Of a DNA stretch of 64,000 nt, positions 28,514 through 37,345 are shown piece by piece. The stretch lies in assembly GCF_946478805.1 (NCBI RefSeq), contig NZ_CAMLDC010000001.1:265789-329788 (forward strand). The letters run 5' to 3'. This DNA is from an uncultured Fluviicola sp. GTDB taxonomy: Bacteria; Bacteroidota; Bacteroidia; Flavobacteriales; Crocinitomicaceae. The position numbers and the translations under genes were made by a program. The first letter of the stretch is position 1. Each line of letters opens with the position of its first letter. The notes beneath the pieces were generated by a model. The model was not told the origin of the DNA, did not search any database, and worked only from the letters and a program-made list of their open reading frames with translations.

Positions 28514-29421
28514 AAAAGGTTTCGGTAGTCATAGTTAATTACAACGTGAGGGAATTGATTCTGACTTGTCTGCGAACGTTATATCTGTATCATCCTGATA
28601 GTAATCTGGAAGTAGTTGTTGTCGACAATGATTCAAAGGACGGTTCCTGCGAAGCGATTAAAATGCAGTTTCCGGATGTGATCCTGCTTGAGAACAAGTT
28701 CAACGCAGGTTTCCCGAAGGGAAATAATCAAGGGTTCGAACTGGCTACCGGGGATTATATTTTCATGTTGAATCCGGATACGGAATTTATTGAGAATTCG
28801 ATTGACAAAATGGTCAGTTACCTGGAAACGCATCCGAATGCATGGCTTTTGGCACCGAAGTTACTTAATTCTGACGGAGGTTGGCAGTTGAGCGCATGGA
28901 GATATCCAACAATCACTTCTGTTTTTTGCGAATCTTTTTATTTGTCAGGTTTACTGAAAAAGAAAAATTACGCAGACAAAAATATGGATGAGATCTTTGA
29001 GGGTGAAACTTTTTCTGGTGCCGCATTGTTCTTCAGAAGAGAATTGTTTGACAGGATCGGAATGTTGGACGAAACCATGTTCTGGATCGAAGATGTGGAA
29101 TTCTGTTGGAGGGCGAATCATCAGAATTATACCTGCCTGTATTTCCCGGAAACAAGAATCATACATCACATCGGGCAAAGCGCCAAGAAGAACTACAATA
29201 TCTCTATTTCGAATCAGGTTTACAACAAGGTGAAGTTCTTTAGAAAACACCACAGTAAGTTTTCAACGGCAATTATTGTACTGATCAGCCTGATGCATGT
29301 CATCTCGAAAATAATTGTTTTGGGATTGCTGTCTCCGTTTAAAAGAGTCTATTATTTGAAATTCAAAGCATATTTATATACTTTTCCAAGAGTGTTTAAT
29401 CCTCCAAAGGGAATAACATAG
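28510..29421 (+). CDS. Glycosyltransferase family 2
   Basis: A 303-residue GT-A enzyme: VSVVIVNYNVRELILTCLRT at the start, the nucleotide-binding VVVDNDSKDGS (near residue 37), the DxD-like LNPDTEF (near residue 92) and the acceptor-side motif FWIEDVEFCWRA (near residue 193). This resembles rhamnosyltransferase-type members. A hydrophobic C-terminal stretch may attach it to the membrane. Substrates are unknown. Translation is probably coupled to the upstream Wzy-like gene. Confidence 0.88.
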   Translation: MKKVSVVIVNYNVRELILTCLRTLYLYHPDSNLEVVVVDNDSKDGSCEAIKMQFPDVILLENKFNAGFPKGNNQGFELATGDYIFMLNPDTEFIENSIDKMVSYLETHPNAWLLAPKLLNSDGGWQLSAWRYPTITSVFCESFYLSGLLKKKNYADKNMDEIFEGETFSGAALFFRRELFDRIGMLDETMFWIEDVEFCWRANHQNYTCLYFPETRIIHHIGQSAKKNYNISISNQVYNKVKFFRKHHSKFSTAIIVLISLMHVISKIIVLGLLSPFKRVYYLKFKAYLYTFPRVFNPPKGIT

Positions 29422-29547
29422 CGCTGACATTGCCAATAAATTTGGCTGGCGCACATAATCAAAATAATTAATTACCTAAATTTGGACTGTAAATAAATAC
29501 GACTTGTTACTGGCAGGTAACTGTTTCTAAAATTTAGGTGAACAATT

Positions 29548-30621
29548 ATGAGGATTTGTTACTTTGCAGATGGAAGAAGCTTTCATACCATAAGATGGTG
29601 TGAACATTTCTATTCTCTTGGACACGAAATCCACCTGATTACGTTCAGTGCCGTTGAAATTCCGAATGTCCACGTCCATGTGGTCAATTCCGGCGATGTG
29701 AAAGTCACCGGGGGGAATTGGAAATTAATCAAGAACTATCGAAAGGTAAAGGACCTTGTGAGAAGTATCAACCCGGATATATTTCACGCATTATACGCTA
29801 CAAGCTATGGTGTTACAGGTGCTTTGAGCAAGCATAAAAACTATATCATCACGGCATTGGGTTCCGATCTTCTATTGAGTCCTCAAAGCTCGTTTTTGTA
29901 TCGATTGGCAATCAAATTTGCGTTTAGAAGAGCGAAATGGATCACTGTGATGTCTCAACAGATGAGTGATGTAGCTAAGGATCTTGGAACAGATATGTCG
30001 AAAGTTGCCATTGTACCTTTTGGAGTAAATCCGGATGTTTTCAATGCGAATCATCGAAAATTACCGGAAAATGAGTTTGTGGTAACAAGTACCCGAAACC
30101 TGGAGAAAGTTTACAACATTCCCCATTTTTTGAAGGCCTTGGCCCTTGTGAAAGATAAGATCCCGAATCTGAAAGTGAACCTGATGGGATTTGGTAGTCT
30201 GGAAATGGATCTTAAAAAAATGACCGTCGATTTGGGAATTTCGGATTTCATTACTTTTTGGGGAAGGGTGGATCAGTCGCAAATTGCAGCCACATTAAAC
30301 AATTCCCACGTTTTTGTGTCGGTATCCTTATCAGATGGTAACAATATCTCCTTGAATGAAGCAATGGCTTGCGATGCATTTTGCATTGCGACGAATATTC
30401 CAGCCAATCAACAATGGATAGAAGACGGAAAAAATGGTTTTTTGGTTGAGATAAATGATGTGGAAGGCTTGGCAGATCTAATTTTTCGCGCATATTCCAA
30501 TTACCAGGAACTTCATGACAAGGCGAGTCCGATTAACAAGAAAATCATTGAAGAAAAAGGCATTTGGGCCAATAATATGAAGGTTGTCGAAAAGAAGTAC
30601 CAGGAAATGGTCAATCAGTAA
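29548..30621 (+). CDS. Glycosyltransferase family 4/GT1-like
   Basis: A 357-residue GT-B enzyme with an N-terminal acceptor domain (ICYFADGRSFHTIRWCEHFY) and a C-terminal nucleotide-sugar domain including NNISLNEAMACDAFCIATNI (near residue 268) with the glutamate expected for the family. It transfers a sugar from a nucleotide donor during repeat-unit assembly; sugar and linkage unknown. The next gene starts 1 base after its stop. Confidence 0.85.
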   Translation: MRICYFADGRSFHTIRWCEHFYSLGHEIHLITFSAVEIPNVHVHVVNSGDVKVTGGNWKLIKNYRKVKDLVRSINPDIFHALYATSYGVTGALSKHKNYIITALGSDLLLSPQSSFLYRLAIKFAFRRAKWITVMSQQMSDVAKDLGTDMSKVAIVPFGVNPDVFNANHRKLPENEFVVTSTRNLEKVYNIPHFLKALALVKDKIPNLKVNLMGFGSLEMDLKKMTVDLGISDFITFWGRVDQSQIAATLNNSHVFVSVSLSDGNNISLNEAMACDAFCIATNIPANQQWIEDGKNGFLVEINDVEGLADLIFRAYSNYQELHDKASPINKKIIEEKGIWANNMKVVEKKYQEMVNQ

Positions 30622-30622
30622 G

Positions 30623-31153
30623 ATGAAAAAAATGATAATTATTGGTGCCGGCGGATATGCAAAAGTGATTGCGGAAACAATTGATTTGTTAGATCAGATA
30701 CAGGTGGCGGGTTTTATTGACGACCACATTGAGAAAGGGACTTTTGTTTATGAGCAGCTTCAAGTCATCGGTTCGGTGAATGACATCCAAGAACTTTCCA
30801 ACCGATGCGATGCATTCGTTATCGGAATAGGAAACAATGACATTCGGAAACAAATTGCGGATCAATATTCGGGTAAAATTCACTTTGAAACCATTATTCA
30901 TCCGCTTGCATATGTCTCAAAGTCTGCAGTTCTTTCAGAAGGATCTGTAGTTCTGGCAGGATCTATAGTCAACTCAAATTCCAAAATAGGAAAACATTCC
31001 ATCATTAATTCCAATGTGGTGGTGGATCACGATTGTCAGATCGGGGAATTTGTCCATTTGGTAATCGGAACCCTGGTAGGAAGCAATTCGATTGTTTCGG
31101 GATCAGTAAAAACCCAGGTTGGACAAATAATCCCTGCATTCTCTACCATTTGA
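30623..31153 (+). CDS. NeuD-like sugar O/N-acyltransferase, C-terminally short
   Basis: A 176-residue protein from the ATG at 30623. The N-terminal PglD domain (MIIIGAGGYAKVIAETIDLL) binds the sugar nucleotide, and the following left-handed beta-helix has hexapeptide repeats (SVVLAGSIVNSNSKIGKHS, VVVDHDCQIGEFVHL). Most NeuD/PglD/LegH proteins run to about 205-215 residues; here the last turns are replaced by SGSVKTQVGQIIPAFSTI and a stop, so some acetyl-CoA-binding coils may be missing. It could supply the N-acetylation step (LegH) of legionaminic acid synthesis if still active. It overlaps the next gene (ATGA). Confidence 0.7.
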   Translation: MKKMIIIGAGGYAKVIAETIDLLDQIQVAGFIDDHIEKGTFVYEQLQVIGSVNDIQELSNRCDAFVIGIGNNDIRKQIADQYSGKIHFETIIHPLAYVSKSAVLSEGSVVLAGSIVNSNSKIGKHSIINSNVVVDHDCQIGEFVHLVIGTLVGSNSIVSGSVKTQVGQIIPAFSTI

Positions 31154-32403
31154 TGAAAGCAAAGATTCAAATAGAGCAAATCTATGAATACTTGCTTGCA
31201 GCAGCATTGATGTGTTTTTGCTTTGCTCCGAAATCAATCAGTCTTTTTGTTATTCTGTTGACAGTCTTTACAATTGTTCAGGTTGTCCGGAAGGAAATGA
31301 AATTTGTCTTTTCGCCGGTTTTGTTACTTTTCGTCTTGCTTTATTTAGCCTATGCAGTCGGGATTCTTTTCACGGATCATATGGAAGAAGCACTCGGCTA
31401 CCTAGAAAAGAAACTGGTTCTGGTTCTTTTTCCGCTCCTGTTTTCCTTCCGGTTTCAGCGTCGACTGGATTTGAGACCGATTACGCTTGGCTTGATACTG
31501 GGAACAATTGTGATGACTGTATTGGCTGTCATGCATGCAACCCAGCTTTATTATTTGAGTGGAGATTTCAATAATAGTTTTGGAAGCTCTCACTATTCCT
31601 ATATCCACCATCCGACTTATTTTGCAGCGATGGTTACGATCACCTTGTTACTGGTTCGCGAAGGTGTGCAGAATAAATGGAAAGGATTCAATTCATGGAC
31701 ACTTGGAGCGTATTTCCTGTTTACCTGTTTGAATTTGCTGTTCTGTTTTTCATTCGCTTCCTTGATTTTCTTCTTTTTGGTTATAGCAGTAACACTAGCT
31801 GTCTACTTTTACAAAAGGCTCCCAAGGTCTTTATTTCTCGCATTGATTGTTCTTCTGCCAATCCTTCCGATTGCTGCATATTATGGAAATGTTCATATTC
31901 AGATTGAAATCGATAATGCTGCCACTGATTTGGGCGTGTATGTCCGAGATCCGAATACGATCTTTGAAAAAATAAGAAGCAATCCTTCCGGGAACCAAAC
32001 GCGCTTATTGATGTGGACCATTTCGACACAGGAGGTTTTAGCACATCCGATGGGTTCAGGAACCGCTAATTTTGACGATAAGCTCGGAAAAAGGTTAAGA
32101 GATAGGGGGCTGGATGATTACGCTGCCCTGAAATTCAATCCACACAATCAATTTCTCCAGGTTGCCGTTGAGATCGGGGTTTTTGGACTGGCAATTTTTG
32201 TTTCGATTTTCGGTTGTTATTTCAGAATGGCGAAAAAGTACCAATTTGGTTTGTTGTTCTGGCTTACATTGAACCTGGCCTTCAACAGTTTGTTTGAATC
32301 CATGTTCCAAAGACAAAGCGGGATTGTTTTTTATGTTTTGCTTTTTTGCATTTTTACCATTTACTTGGAGAGTCGAAGATTTGATTTCAGGAATTCCAAT
32401 TAA
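31153..32403 (+). CDS. O-antigen ligase/polymerase family membrane protein
   Basis: A 416-residue protein from the ATG at 31153; the frame is open from 31033 but that part reads through the NeuD-like gene in another phase. About 11 membrane spans with a periplasmic loop containing TRLLMWTISTQEVLAHPMGS (Wzy_C type). This is the second of three such proteins in the region. It ends the first transcription block; 32404-32732 has no gene. Confidence 0.78.
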   Translation: MKAKIQIEQIYEYLLAAALMCFCFAPKSISLFVILLTVFTIVQVVRKEMKFVFSPVLLLFVLLYLAYAVGILFTDHMEEALGYLEKKLVLVLFPLLFSFRFQRRLDLRPITLGLILGTIVMTVLAVMHATQLYYLSGDFNNSFGSSHYSYIHHPTYFAAMVTITLLLVREGVQNKWKGFNSWTLGAYFLFTCLNLLFCFSFASLIFFFLVIAVTLAVYFYKRLPRSLFLALIVLLPILPIAAYYGNVHIQIEIDNAATDLGVYVRDPNTIFEKIRSNPSGNQTRLLMWTISTQEVLAHPMGSGTANFDDKLGKRLRDRGLDDYAALKFNPHNQFLQVAVEIGVFGLAIFVSIFGCYFRMAKKYQFGLLFWLTLNLAFNSLFESMFQRQSGIVFYVLLFCIFTIYLESRRFDFRNSN

Positions 32404-32418
32404 TTACCACGGTAAATG

Positions 32419-32442
32419 GGGGATAAGCTTGCACTTATCCCC
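32419..32442 (+). other. Perfect hairpin in the gap after the second ligase gene
   Basis: A 9-bp perfect inverted repeat (GGGGATAAG with CTTATCCCC) with a 6-base loop, 16 bases after the stop at 32403. There is no T-tract, so it may protect the mRNA 3' end or stop transcription poorly. The rest of 32443-32686 shows nothing recognisable. Confidence 0.55.
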
Positions 32443-32686
32443 GAGAGCTGAATCCCCTGTGTTAATGATTGAATGGGATTTTTCAACAACAGAATTTTCG
32501 ATCTGACATTTTATACTTATAGGTAAAAAGTGTTTCGCGTGAGTAAATTTGAAAAATCTCAGAAATAAAATCAGAAGCACCAGTTCTGTCTCATGATAAC
32601 GATCGGGATGCTGACCAAAATCTATCGGTTTTAAAGCTCTTTTTGATTTATCGCCAAAAAACTGTTCACAACTTACAATAAAATTG

Positions 32687-32716
32687 TTGTAGAATTGGTT
32701 TTACCTGTTATTTTTG
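32687..32716 (+). promoter_or_regulatory. Promoter of the zapB-like/zapA unit
   Basis: TTG at 32687-32689 and TATTTTTG at 32709-32716 are spaced by 19 bases, the Bacteroidota optimum. Transcription would start around 32722, only about 11 bases before the ATG at 32733. Confidence 0.75.
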
Positions 32717-32732
32717 TACAAATGCTTATTGG

Positions 32733-33044
32733 ATGACGTCTGAGTTGAAATCTTTAATTGAACAAATTGGCACTAAATCGCGTCAGTTACACCAATCCTT
32801 GGTGGCTGAGAGAGAACGTGTCCGTTCGATGACGGATGAAATGAATCGTCTTAATGCTGATATTTCTGATTATCAAAACCAGAAAAAAGCAATGGAGGAA
32901 GAACTCCGGAGCTTGAAATCGGAATTGAACCAAGCGCGTGAACAAGTTCAGGTACAACCTGTTTCAACCAATGGGGTTGAAATTGATGTACTTGTGAAAG
33001 AGATTGATTTCTGCATTCAACAATTAAAAATAGCGAATGAGTAA
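32733..33044 (+). CDS. Small coiled-coil protein next to zapA (ZapB-like position)
   Basis: A 103-residue, highly charged protein that is almost entirely a predicted coiled coil (MTDEMNRLNADISDYQNQ, AMEEELRSLKSELNQAREQV), with a C-terminal helix. It overlaps zapA by 8 bases. A small coiled-coil protein before zapA is frequent in Bacteroidota and is thought to act in division as ZapB does, but sequence alone does not prove homology to ZapB. Confidence 0.7.
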   Translation: MTSELKSLIEQIGTKSRQLHQSLVAERERVRSMTDEMNRLNADISDYQNQKKAMEEELRSLKSELNQAREQVQVQPVSTNGVEIDVLVKEIDFCIQQLKIANE

Positions 33045-33330
33045 GGTGTCTTTGAAAGTAGTGGTTGCTGGCCGCACGTATCCTTTAACTGTCCAAGAGT
33101 CGGAAGTTGAAAAGGTGCAACGCGCTGCCGATGATATTAATAAGGCAATCAAACAATTACAAGATAATTTTGCGGTTCGCGATATGCAAGACTTATTGGC
33201 GATGACCGCCTTACAATTGTCTACTAGAGGAGGGAAGGCACCTGCAACAGGTACTACTCCCCAAGCTGATTTCTCTGAAGCAACTGCTGCATTGAAAGCA
33301 CTTTCCGATGATTTGGATGCATTGAATTAA
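33037..33330 (+). CDS. zapA: Cell division protein ZapA
   Basis: A 97-residue protein with the ZapA fold pattern: two strands (VSLKVVVAGRTYPLTV) then a helix (SEVEKVQRAADDINKAIKQL) and the conserved DMQDLLAMTALQLS. ZapA bundles FtsZ filaments in the cytoplasm. It is in an operon with the coiled-coil gene and ends with a terminator at 33353. Confidence 0.88.
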   Translation: MSKVSLKVVVAGRTYPLTVQESEVEKVQRAADDINKAIKQLQDNFAVRDMQDLLAMTALQLSTRGGKAPATGTTPQADFSEATAALKALSDDLDALN

Positions 33331-33352
33331 TTGCTTTATAGCTGGTCTTTTT

Positions 33353-33397
33353 CTCACTTGTTTACGTAACGATTTCCGTAAGCAGTGGGATTTTTTT
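33353..33397 (+). terminator. Intrinsic terminator after zapA
   Basis: Imperfect stem of about 13 pairs (CTCACTTGTTTACG with CGTAAGCAGTGGG, one bulged T) followed by seven T. It lies 13 bases before rny, so rny likely has some readthrough or a promoter within this gap. Confidence 0.8.
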
Positions 33398-33409
33398 ATT
33401 TAAGAAACT

Positions 33410-34945
33410 ATGGTAAATGTAATTATTGGAGCATTGATTGGATTGATAGGAGGTGGTGTAGCTACCTTCATTATTCAACAGACAATGCTTAAGAAAAGAA
33501 AAGAACAAATCTTGAAGGAAGCGGACCTGGAAGGAGAAGCTATGAAAAAAGATAAAATCCTTCAGGCAAAGGAACGCTTCTTGAAATTGAAAGAAGAGCA
33601 TGAGGAAAACGTGAAGGAACGCGAAAGACGCATGCAGTCGAATGAGGACAGGGTAAAAAGCAAGGAAAAATCATTGACCCAGAAAATCGAAGAGGTTTCC
33701 AGGAAAGAAAAAGATACGGAACGCTTGCAAACAGAGTTGGCAAGTAAAGTTGAAGCGAATGAGATCCGTCATCAGGAATTAGACAAAATGCACCAGAAAC
33801 GTGTTGCTGAGCTAACAAAAATCACCGGAATGTCGATTGATGAGGCAAAGAACCTGTTAATGGAATCGTTAAAAGACGAAGCGAGAACTTCTGCAATGGT
33901 CCACATCAAGGAAATTACGGAAGAAGCGAAATTGAATGCAAACCGCGAAGCGAAACGGATTGTTATCCAAACAATTCAACGGGTTGCTTCCGAACAGGCT
34001 GTTGAAAATGCCGTTTCTGTATTCAATATTGATTCGGATGAAGTGAAAGGCCGGATCATTGGTCGTGAAGGTCGAAATATCCGCGCTTTGGAGGCTGCAA
34101 CAGGAGTTGAAATTATCGTGGATGACACTCCGGAGGCAATTATTTTATCGTGTTTCGATCCGGTAAGAAGAGAGATTGCCCGTTTGGCTTTGCATCAATT
34201 GGTTTCCGACGGTCGTATTCACCCGGCTCGAATTGAAGAGGTGGTTGCGAAAACAAAGAAGTCATTGGAAGAGGAAATTGCCGAGACAGGACGCAGAACA
34301 TGTATCGATTTGGGAATTCATGGCTTGCATCCGGAATTGATCCGTATGGTTGGACGTATGAAATACCGTTCTTCTTACGGACAAAACTTATTGCAACATA
34401 GCCGCGAAGTAGCCAATTTGTGTGCGATCATGGCTGCTGAGCTGGGATTGAATGTGAAAGTTGCAAAACGTGCAGGATTATTACACGATATCGGTAAAGT
34501 TCCCGATGAAGAACCGGAATTGCCACATGCTATCCTGGGGATGAAAATTGCAGAAAAATTTGGTGAAAAACCGGATGTATTGAATGCAATCGGAGCTCAC
34601 CACGACGAGATTGAAATGACATCCCTGATTTCACCGATCGTACAGATTTGTGACTCGATTTCAGGCGCGCGCCCAGGGGCCCGTCGTGAAGTGGTTGAAT
34701 CATATATCAAACGAATCAAGGATTTGGAAAACCTGGCATTATCTTACGATGGTGTTAATTCCGCATATGCAATTCAAGCAGGTAGAGAACTACGTGTGTT
34801 GGTTGAAAGTGAAAAAGTGACAGACTTACGTGCTGATGAACTTTCGTTTGCAATTTCTCAAAAAATCCAAACGGAAATGACTTATCCGGGGCAGGTTAAA
34901 GTTACTGTGATCCGTGAAAAACGCTCTGTGAATTACGCGAAGTAA
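33410..34945 (+). CDS. rny: Ribonuclease Y
   Basis: A 511-residue membrane-anchored endoribonuclease that starts bulk mRNA decay. Order: N-terminal membrane helix ([20 protein letters not shown]), long coiled coil (about residues 25-195), KH domain with [12 protein letters not shown] (near residue 214), and an HD domain with His359-Asp360 in [12 protein letters not shown]. Length is normal. A sugar epimerase gene begins 1 base after its stop, so polysaccharide genes may be read from the rny transcript. Confidence 0.95.
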   Translation: MVNVIIGALIGLIGGGVATFIIQQTMLKKRKEQILKEADLEGEAMKKDKILQAKERFLKLKEEHEENVKERERRMQSNEDRVKSKEKSLTQKIEEVSRKEKDTERLQTELASKVEANEIRHQELDKMHQKRVAELTKITGMSIDEAKNLLMESLKDEARTSAMVHIKEITEEAKLNANREAKRIVIQTIQRVASEQAVENAVSVFNIDSDEVKGRIIGREGRNIRALEAATGVEIIVDDTPEAIILSCFDPVRREIARLALHQLVSDGRIHPARIEEVVAKTKKSLEEEIAETGRRTCIDLGIHGLHPELIRMVGRMKYRSSYGQNLLQHSREVANLCAIMAAELGLNVKVAKRAGLLHDIGKVPDEEPELPHAILGMKIAEKFGEKPDVLNAIGAHHDEIEMTSLISPIVQICDSISGARPGARREVVESYIKRIKDLENLALSYDGVNSAYAIQAGRELRVLVESEKVTDLRADELSFAISQKIQTEMTYPGQVKVTVIREKRSVNYAK

Positions 34946-34946
34946 T

Positions 34947-35945
34947 ATGACGGAAGTTGATAAAATAACTGATCGATTAAAAAATAAAACCATTCTGGTG
35001 ACTGGCGGTGCCGGTTTCATCGGTTCAAATTTGACAGAGGCACTATTGAAAATAGGAGCCTCTGTTATTGTTTTGGATAACCTGGAAACGGGTCTTCAAT
35101 CAAATATCGACAGGCTTTCACACTACAAAAATTACCGTTTTGTGAAGGGAGACATCTGTAATCCGGATGATTATCGGGAGTTGTTGAAAGAAGTGGATGC
35201 CATTTCCAATCAGGCAGCTTTGGGTTCTGTTCCAAGATCTATTGAATTTCCATTGAATACGCATCGGGTGAATGCAACCGGTTTTCTGACAATCCTCCAT
35301 GAAGCGAAACAAGCCAATGTGAAGCGATTTGTATTTGCCAGTTCTTCTTCTGTGTATGGGGATTCAACAGCATCGCCGAAACATGAAGGTCAAGAGGGAA
35401 AAGTACTTTCGCCCTATGCGGCAACGAAGCAATTGAATGAGGAATACGGACAGGTATATCATCAATTGCACGGGATGGAAACCATCGGATTGCGTTATTT
35501 CAATGTATTCGGACCATTTCAGAATCCCAATGGAGTCTATGCAGCTGCTATCCCTAAATTCCTGGATAAGATGCTGGAAGGAGGAGAAATTGTCGTAAAT
35601 GGCGATGGAGAACAATCCCGTGATTTCACTTACGTGAAAAATGCAATACACGCGAATTTACTTTCATTGATTTCAGAAAATGACGAGGCATTCGGAAAAG
35701 TGTACAACGTAGCTTGCGGGAGAAGCCTGACTTTGAATGATGTCATCAACAGTTTGCAGGAAGGGTTAAAGGCCTTGGGAACGACTCCAAAAAACACCAC
35801 TACTTACGGTCCTCCAAGAAAGGGGGACATCAAGGATTCCTTGGCATCAACCGCTAAAATGGAACAATATCTGGATTATAAACCCGTATATACCTTTGAA
35901 GAAGGAATCAATGAATACCTTCGTCATGTATTGCAATGCAAATAA
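34947..35945 (+). CDS. UDP-GlcNAc/GalNAc 4-epimerase type SDR (WbpP/VipB-like)
   Basis: A 332-residue extended SDR: the Rossmann motif TGGAGFIGSNL (residues 19-29), the Ser of ASSSSVYGDS and catalytic Tyr-Lys in YAATKQLNE (near residue 157), and substrate-side RYFNVFGPFQNPNG. The pattern AALGSVPRSIEFP is typical of WbpP-like enzymes that interconvert UDP-GlcNAc and UDP-GalNAc or their uronates. It starts directly after rny and overlaps the next flippase gene by 10 bases. Confidence 0.85.
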   Translation: MTEVDKITDRLKNKTILVTGGAGFIGSNLTEALLKIGASVIVLDNLETGLQSNIDRLSHYKNYRFVKGDICNPDDYRELLKEVDAISNQAALGSVPRSIEFPLNTHRVNATGFLTILHEAKQANVKRFVFASSSSVYGDSTASPKHEGQEGKVLSPYAATKQLNEEYGQVYHQLHGMETIGLRYFNVFGPFQNPNGVYAAAIPKFLDKMLEGGEIVVNGDGEQSRDFTYVKNAIHANLLSLISENDEAFGKVYNVACGRSLTLNDVINSLQEGLKALGTTPKNTTTYGPPRKGDIKDSLASTAKMEQYLDYKPVYTFEEGINEYLRHVLQCK

Positions 35946-37240
35946 AAGCACTAAAATCTGACTTTGTAAGATCCGTACTTACTTTGATGACGGGTACTGC
36001 AATTGCCCAGTTAATTGCCTATCTCATCTATCCGATCCTTACACGGATCTATTCAACCGCAGATATTGGTGAGTTGGGGGTCTATACGCGTTTGGTGGCA
36101 TTCATTACAGCTTTTGCCACGGCACGGTATGAACTCACCTTACCGATAGCTAAACAGGATAATCACGCATTTTCGCTATATCGTCTTTCATTCCGGATTT
36201 CGCTAATTTCCTTAAGCACCATCTTGTTGCTTGGATTTCTTTACTATCTGTTCAAACCGGTCGATTTATCCAATTATGTTTTTCTGATCATGGTTGTACT
36301 GAGTTCCTATATCATGGTTTGGATCAATTTGGGGACTTCCTGGTCTGTTCGGAAAAAACTGTTTCATCAGATCTCGATTCAACGAGTAGTCAATGCATTA
36401 TCCGTTAATGGACTAAGATTATTTTTCGGGTTGGCACATTTGGGTTCCTTCGGATTGATCTTGGGGAGTTTATTGGGGTCCTTCGCTTCCATTTTTGTGT
36501 TTATCAGGACTTTTATCTCTGAAAAAAGGGTTTTTTATCCGACAAAGGATATCAAACGATTCCGGATTCTTGCAAGGGAGTATAAGTCCTTCCCCTTGAT
36601 TAACCTGCCACATACCTTATTAGATCTGGGTGTCGATTTGATTATTGCTGCACTGATTGTAATCTACTACGGAAAAGATGTGTTTGGATCCTATAGTCAT
36701 GCCTATATGATGTTGAAATTACCCTTGGTATTTTTTGGTCAATCCATCGGGCAGGTATTTTTCAACAGGTGTTCGGAAATGATCAATAAACAACAGGATA
36801 TTTACCCATTGGTCAGGAAAACAATCCGGACGCTGTTTTTGATTGCGCTTGTTCCGTTTACGATCCTGTTTTTCTATGGTGCTCCGATCTTTACGTTTGT
36901 CTTTGGGAATCAATGGGCGGAATCAGGTAGAATTGCGGAAATATTGGCTCCGGCCTTGTTGTTGAACTTTTTGGTTTCCCCGATTTCCACACTTGCTCTG
37001 ATCTTGTCGAAACAAAAAGTCATGTTTGGAATCGGGCTATTGGTGGCTTTTATACAATGCTTTTGTTTCGGGGTATTGCCCATGCTGTTTTCAGCAATCA
37101 GTAAATTCGGAATTTTACCTGCCGGCTTCCATTCGTTTGAAACTATTCTTCTGATCAATACAATCCTTTTCTGTATTATCTACGTTGTCGTAATAAAGAT
37201 GTATTTGAATTTTGCCAAACAAAGAATGAGTATAAATTAG
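35936..37240 (+). CDS. Wzx-type polysaccharide flippase (second of three)
   Basis: A 434-residue MOP-superfamily protein with about 12-14 spans. MTGTAIAQLIAYLIYPILTR and RIYSTADIGELGVYTRLVAF mirror the start of the flippase at 25941, so the two are likely paralogues or came in with related clusters. It begins inside the end of the epimerase gene, indicating one operon with it. Confidence 0.85.
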   Translation: MQIKALKSDFVRSVLTLMTGTAIAQLIAYLIYPILTRIYSTADIGELGVYTRLVAFITAFATARYELTLPIAKQDNHAFSLYRLSFRISLISLSTILLLGFLYYLFKPVDLSNYVFLIMVVLSSYIMVWINLGTSWSVRKKLFHQISIQRVVNALSVNGLRLFFGLAHLGSFGLILGSLLGSFASIFVFIRTFISEKRVFYPTKDIKRFRILAREYKSFPLINLPHTLLDLGVDLIIAALIVIYYGKDVFGSYSHAYMMLKLPLVFFGQSIGQVFFNRCSEMINKQQDIYPLVRKTIRTLFLIALVPFTILFFYGAPIFTFVFGNQWAESGRIAEILAPALLLNFLVSPISTLALILSKQKVMFGIGLLVAFIQCFCFGVLPMLFSAISKFGILPAGFHSFETILLINTILFCIIYVVVIKMYLNFAKQRMSIN

Positions 37241-37258
37241 AAACCGTCTATCATTGAA

Positions 37259-37291
37259 TTGCAATGAAATGCGCCGGTTTTACTAATTTTG
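37259..37291 (+). promoter_or_regulatory. Possible promoter before the third polymerase-like gene
   Basis: TTG at 37259-37261 and TAATTTTG at 37284-37291, spacing 22 bases, within the tolerated range of the Bacteroidota consensus. It lies about 55 bases before the next gene, which is separated from the flippase by 105 bases. Confidence 0.5.
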
Positions 37292-37345
37292 CTGAAATTC
37301 ACCTATTAGTGAGTTTAATAATTGACCTCATTTTAAGTAATTTAA

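Noticed and set aside
29422..29547. Terminator or attenuator after the GT2 gene
   Set aside because: A hairpin can form around 29421-29452 (GCCAA/TTGGC inside GCGC/GCGC), but no T-tract follows and a -7-like TAAATTTG at 29477 has no partner box, so neither a terminator nor a promoter is well supported.
31033..31152. Longer start for the second ligase-like gene
   Set aside because: The extra residues are the NeuD-like gene read in another phase and show no membrane or family pattern.
33331..33409. 6S RNA gene between zapA and rny
   Set aside because: 6S RNA often lies beside zapA in other bacteria, but only 79 bases are available and they are filled by a terminator hairpin.
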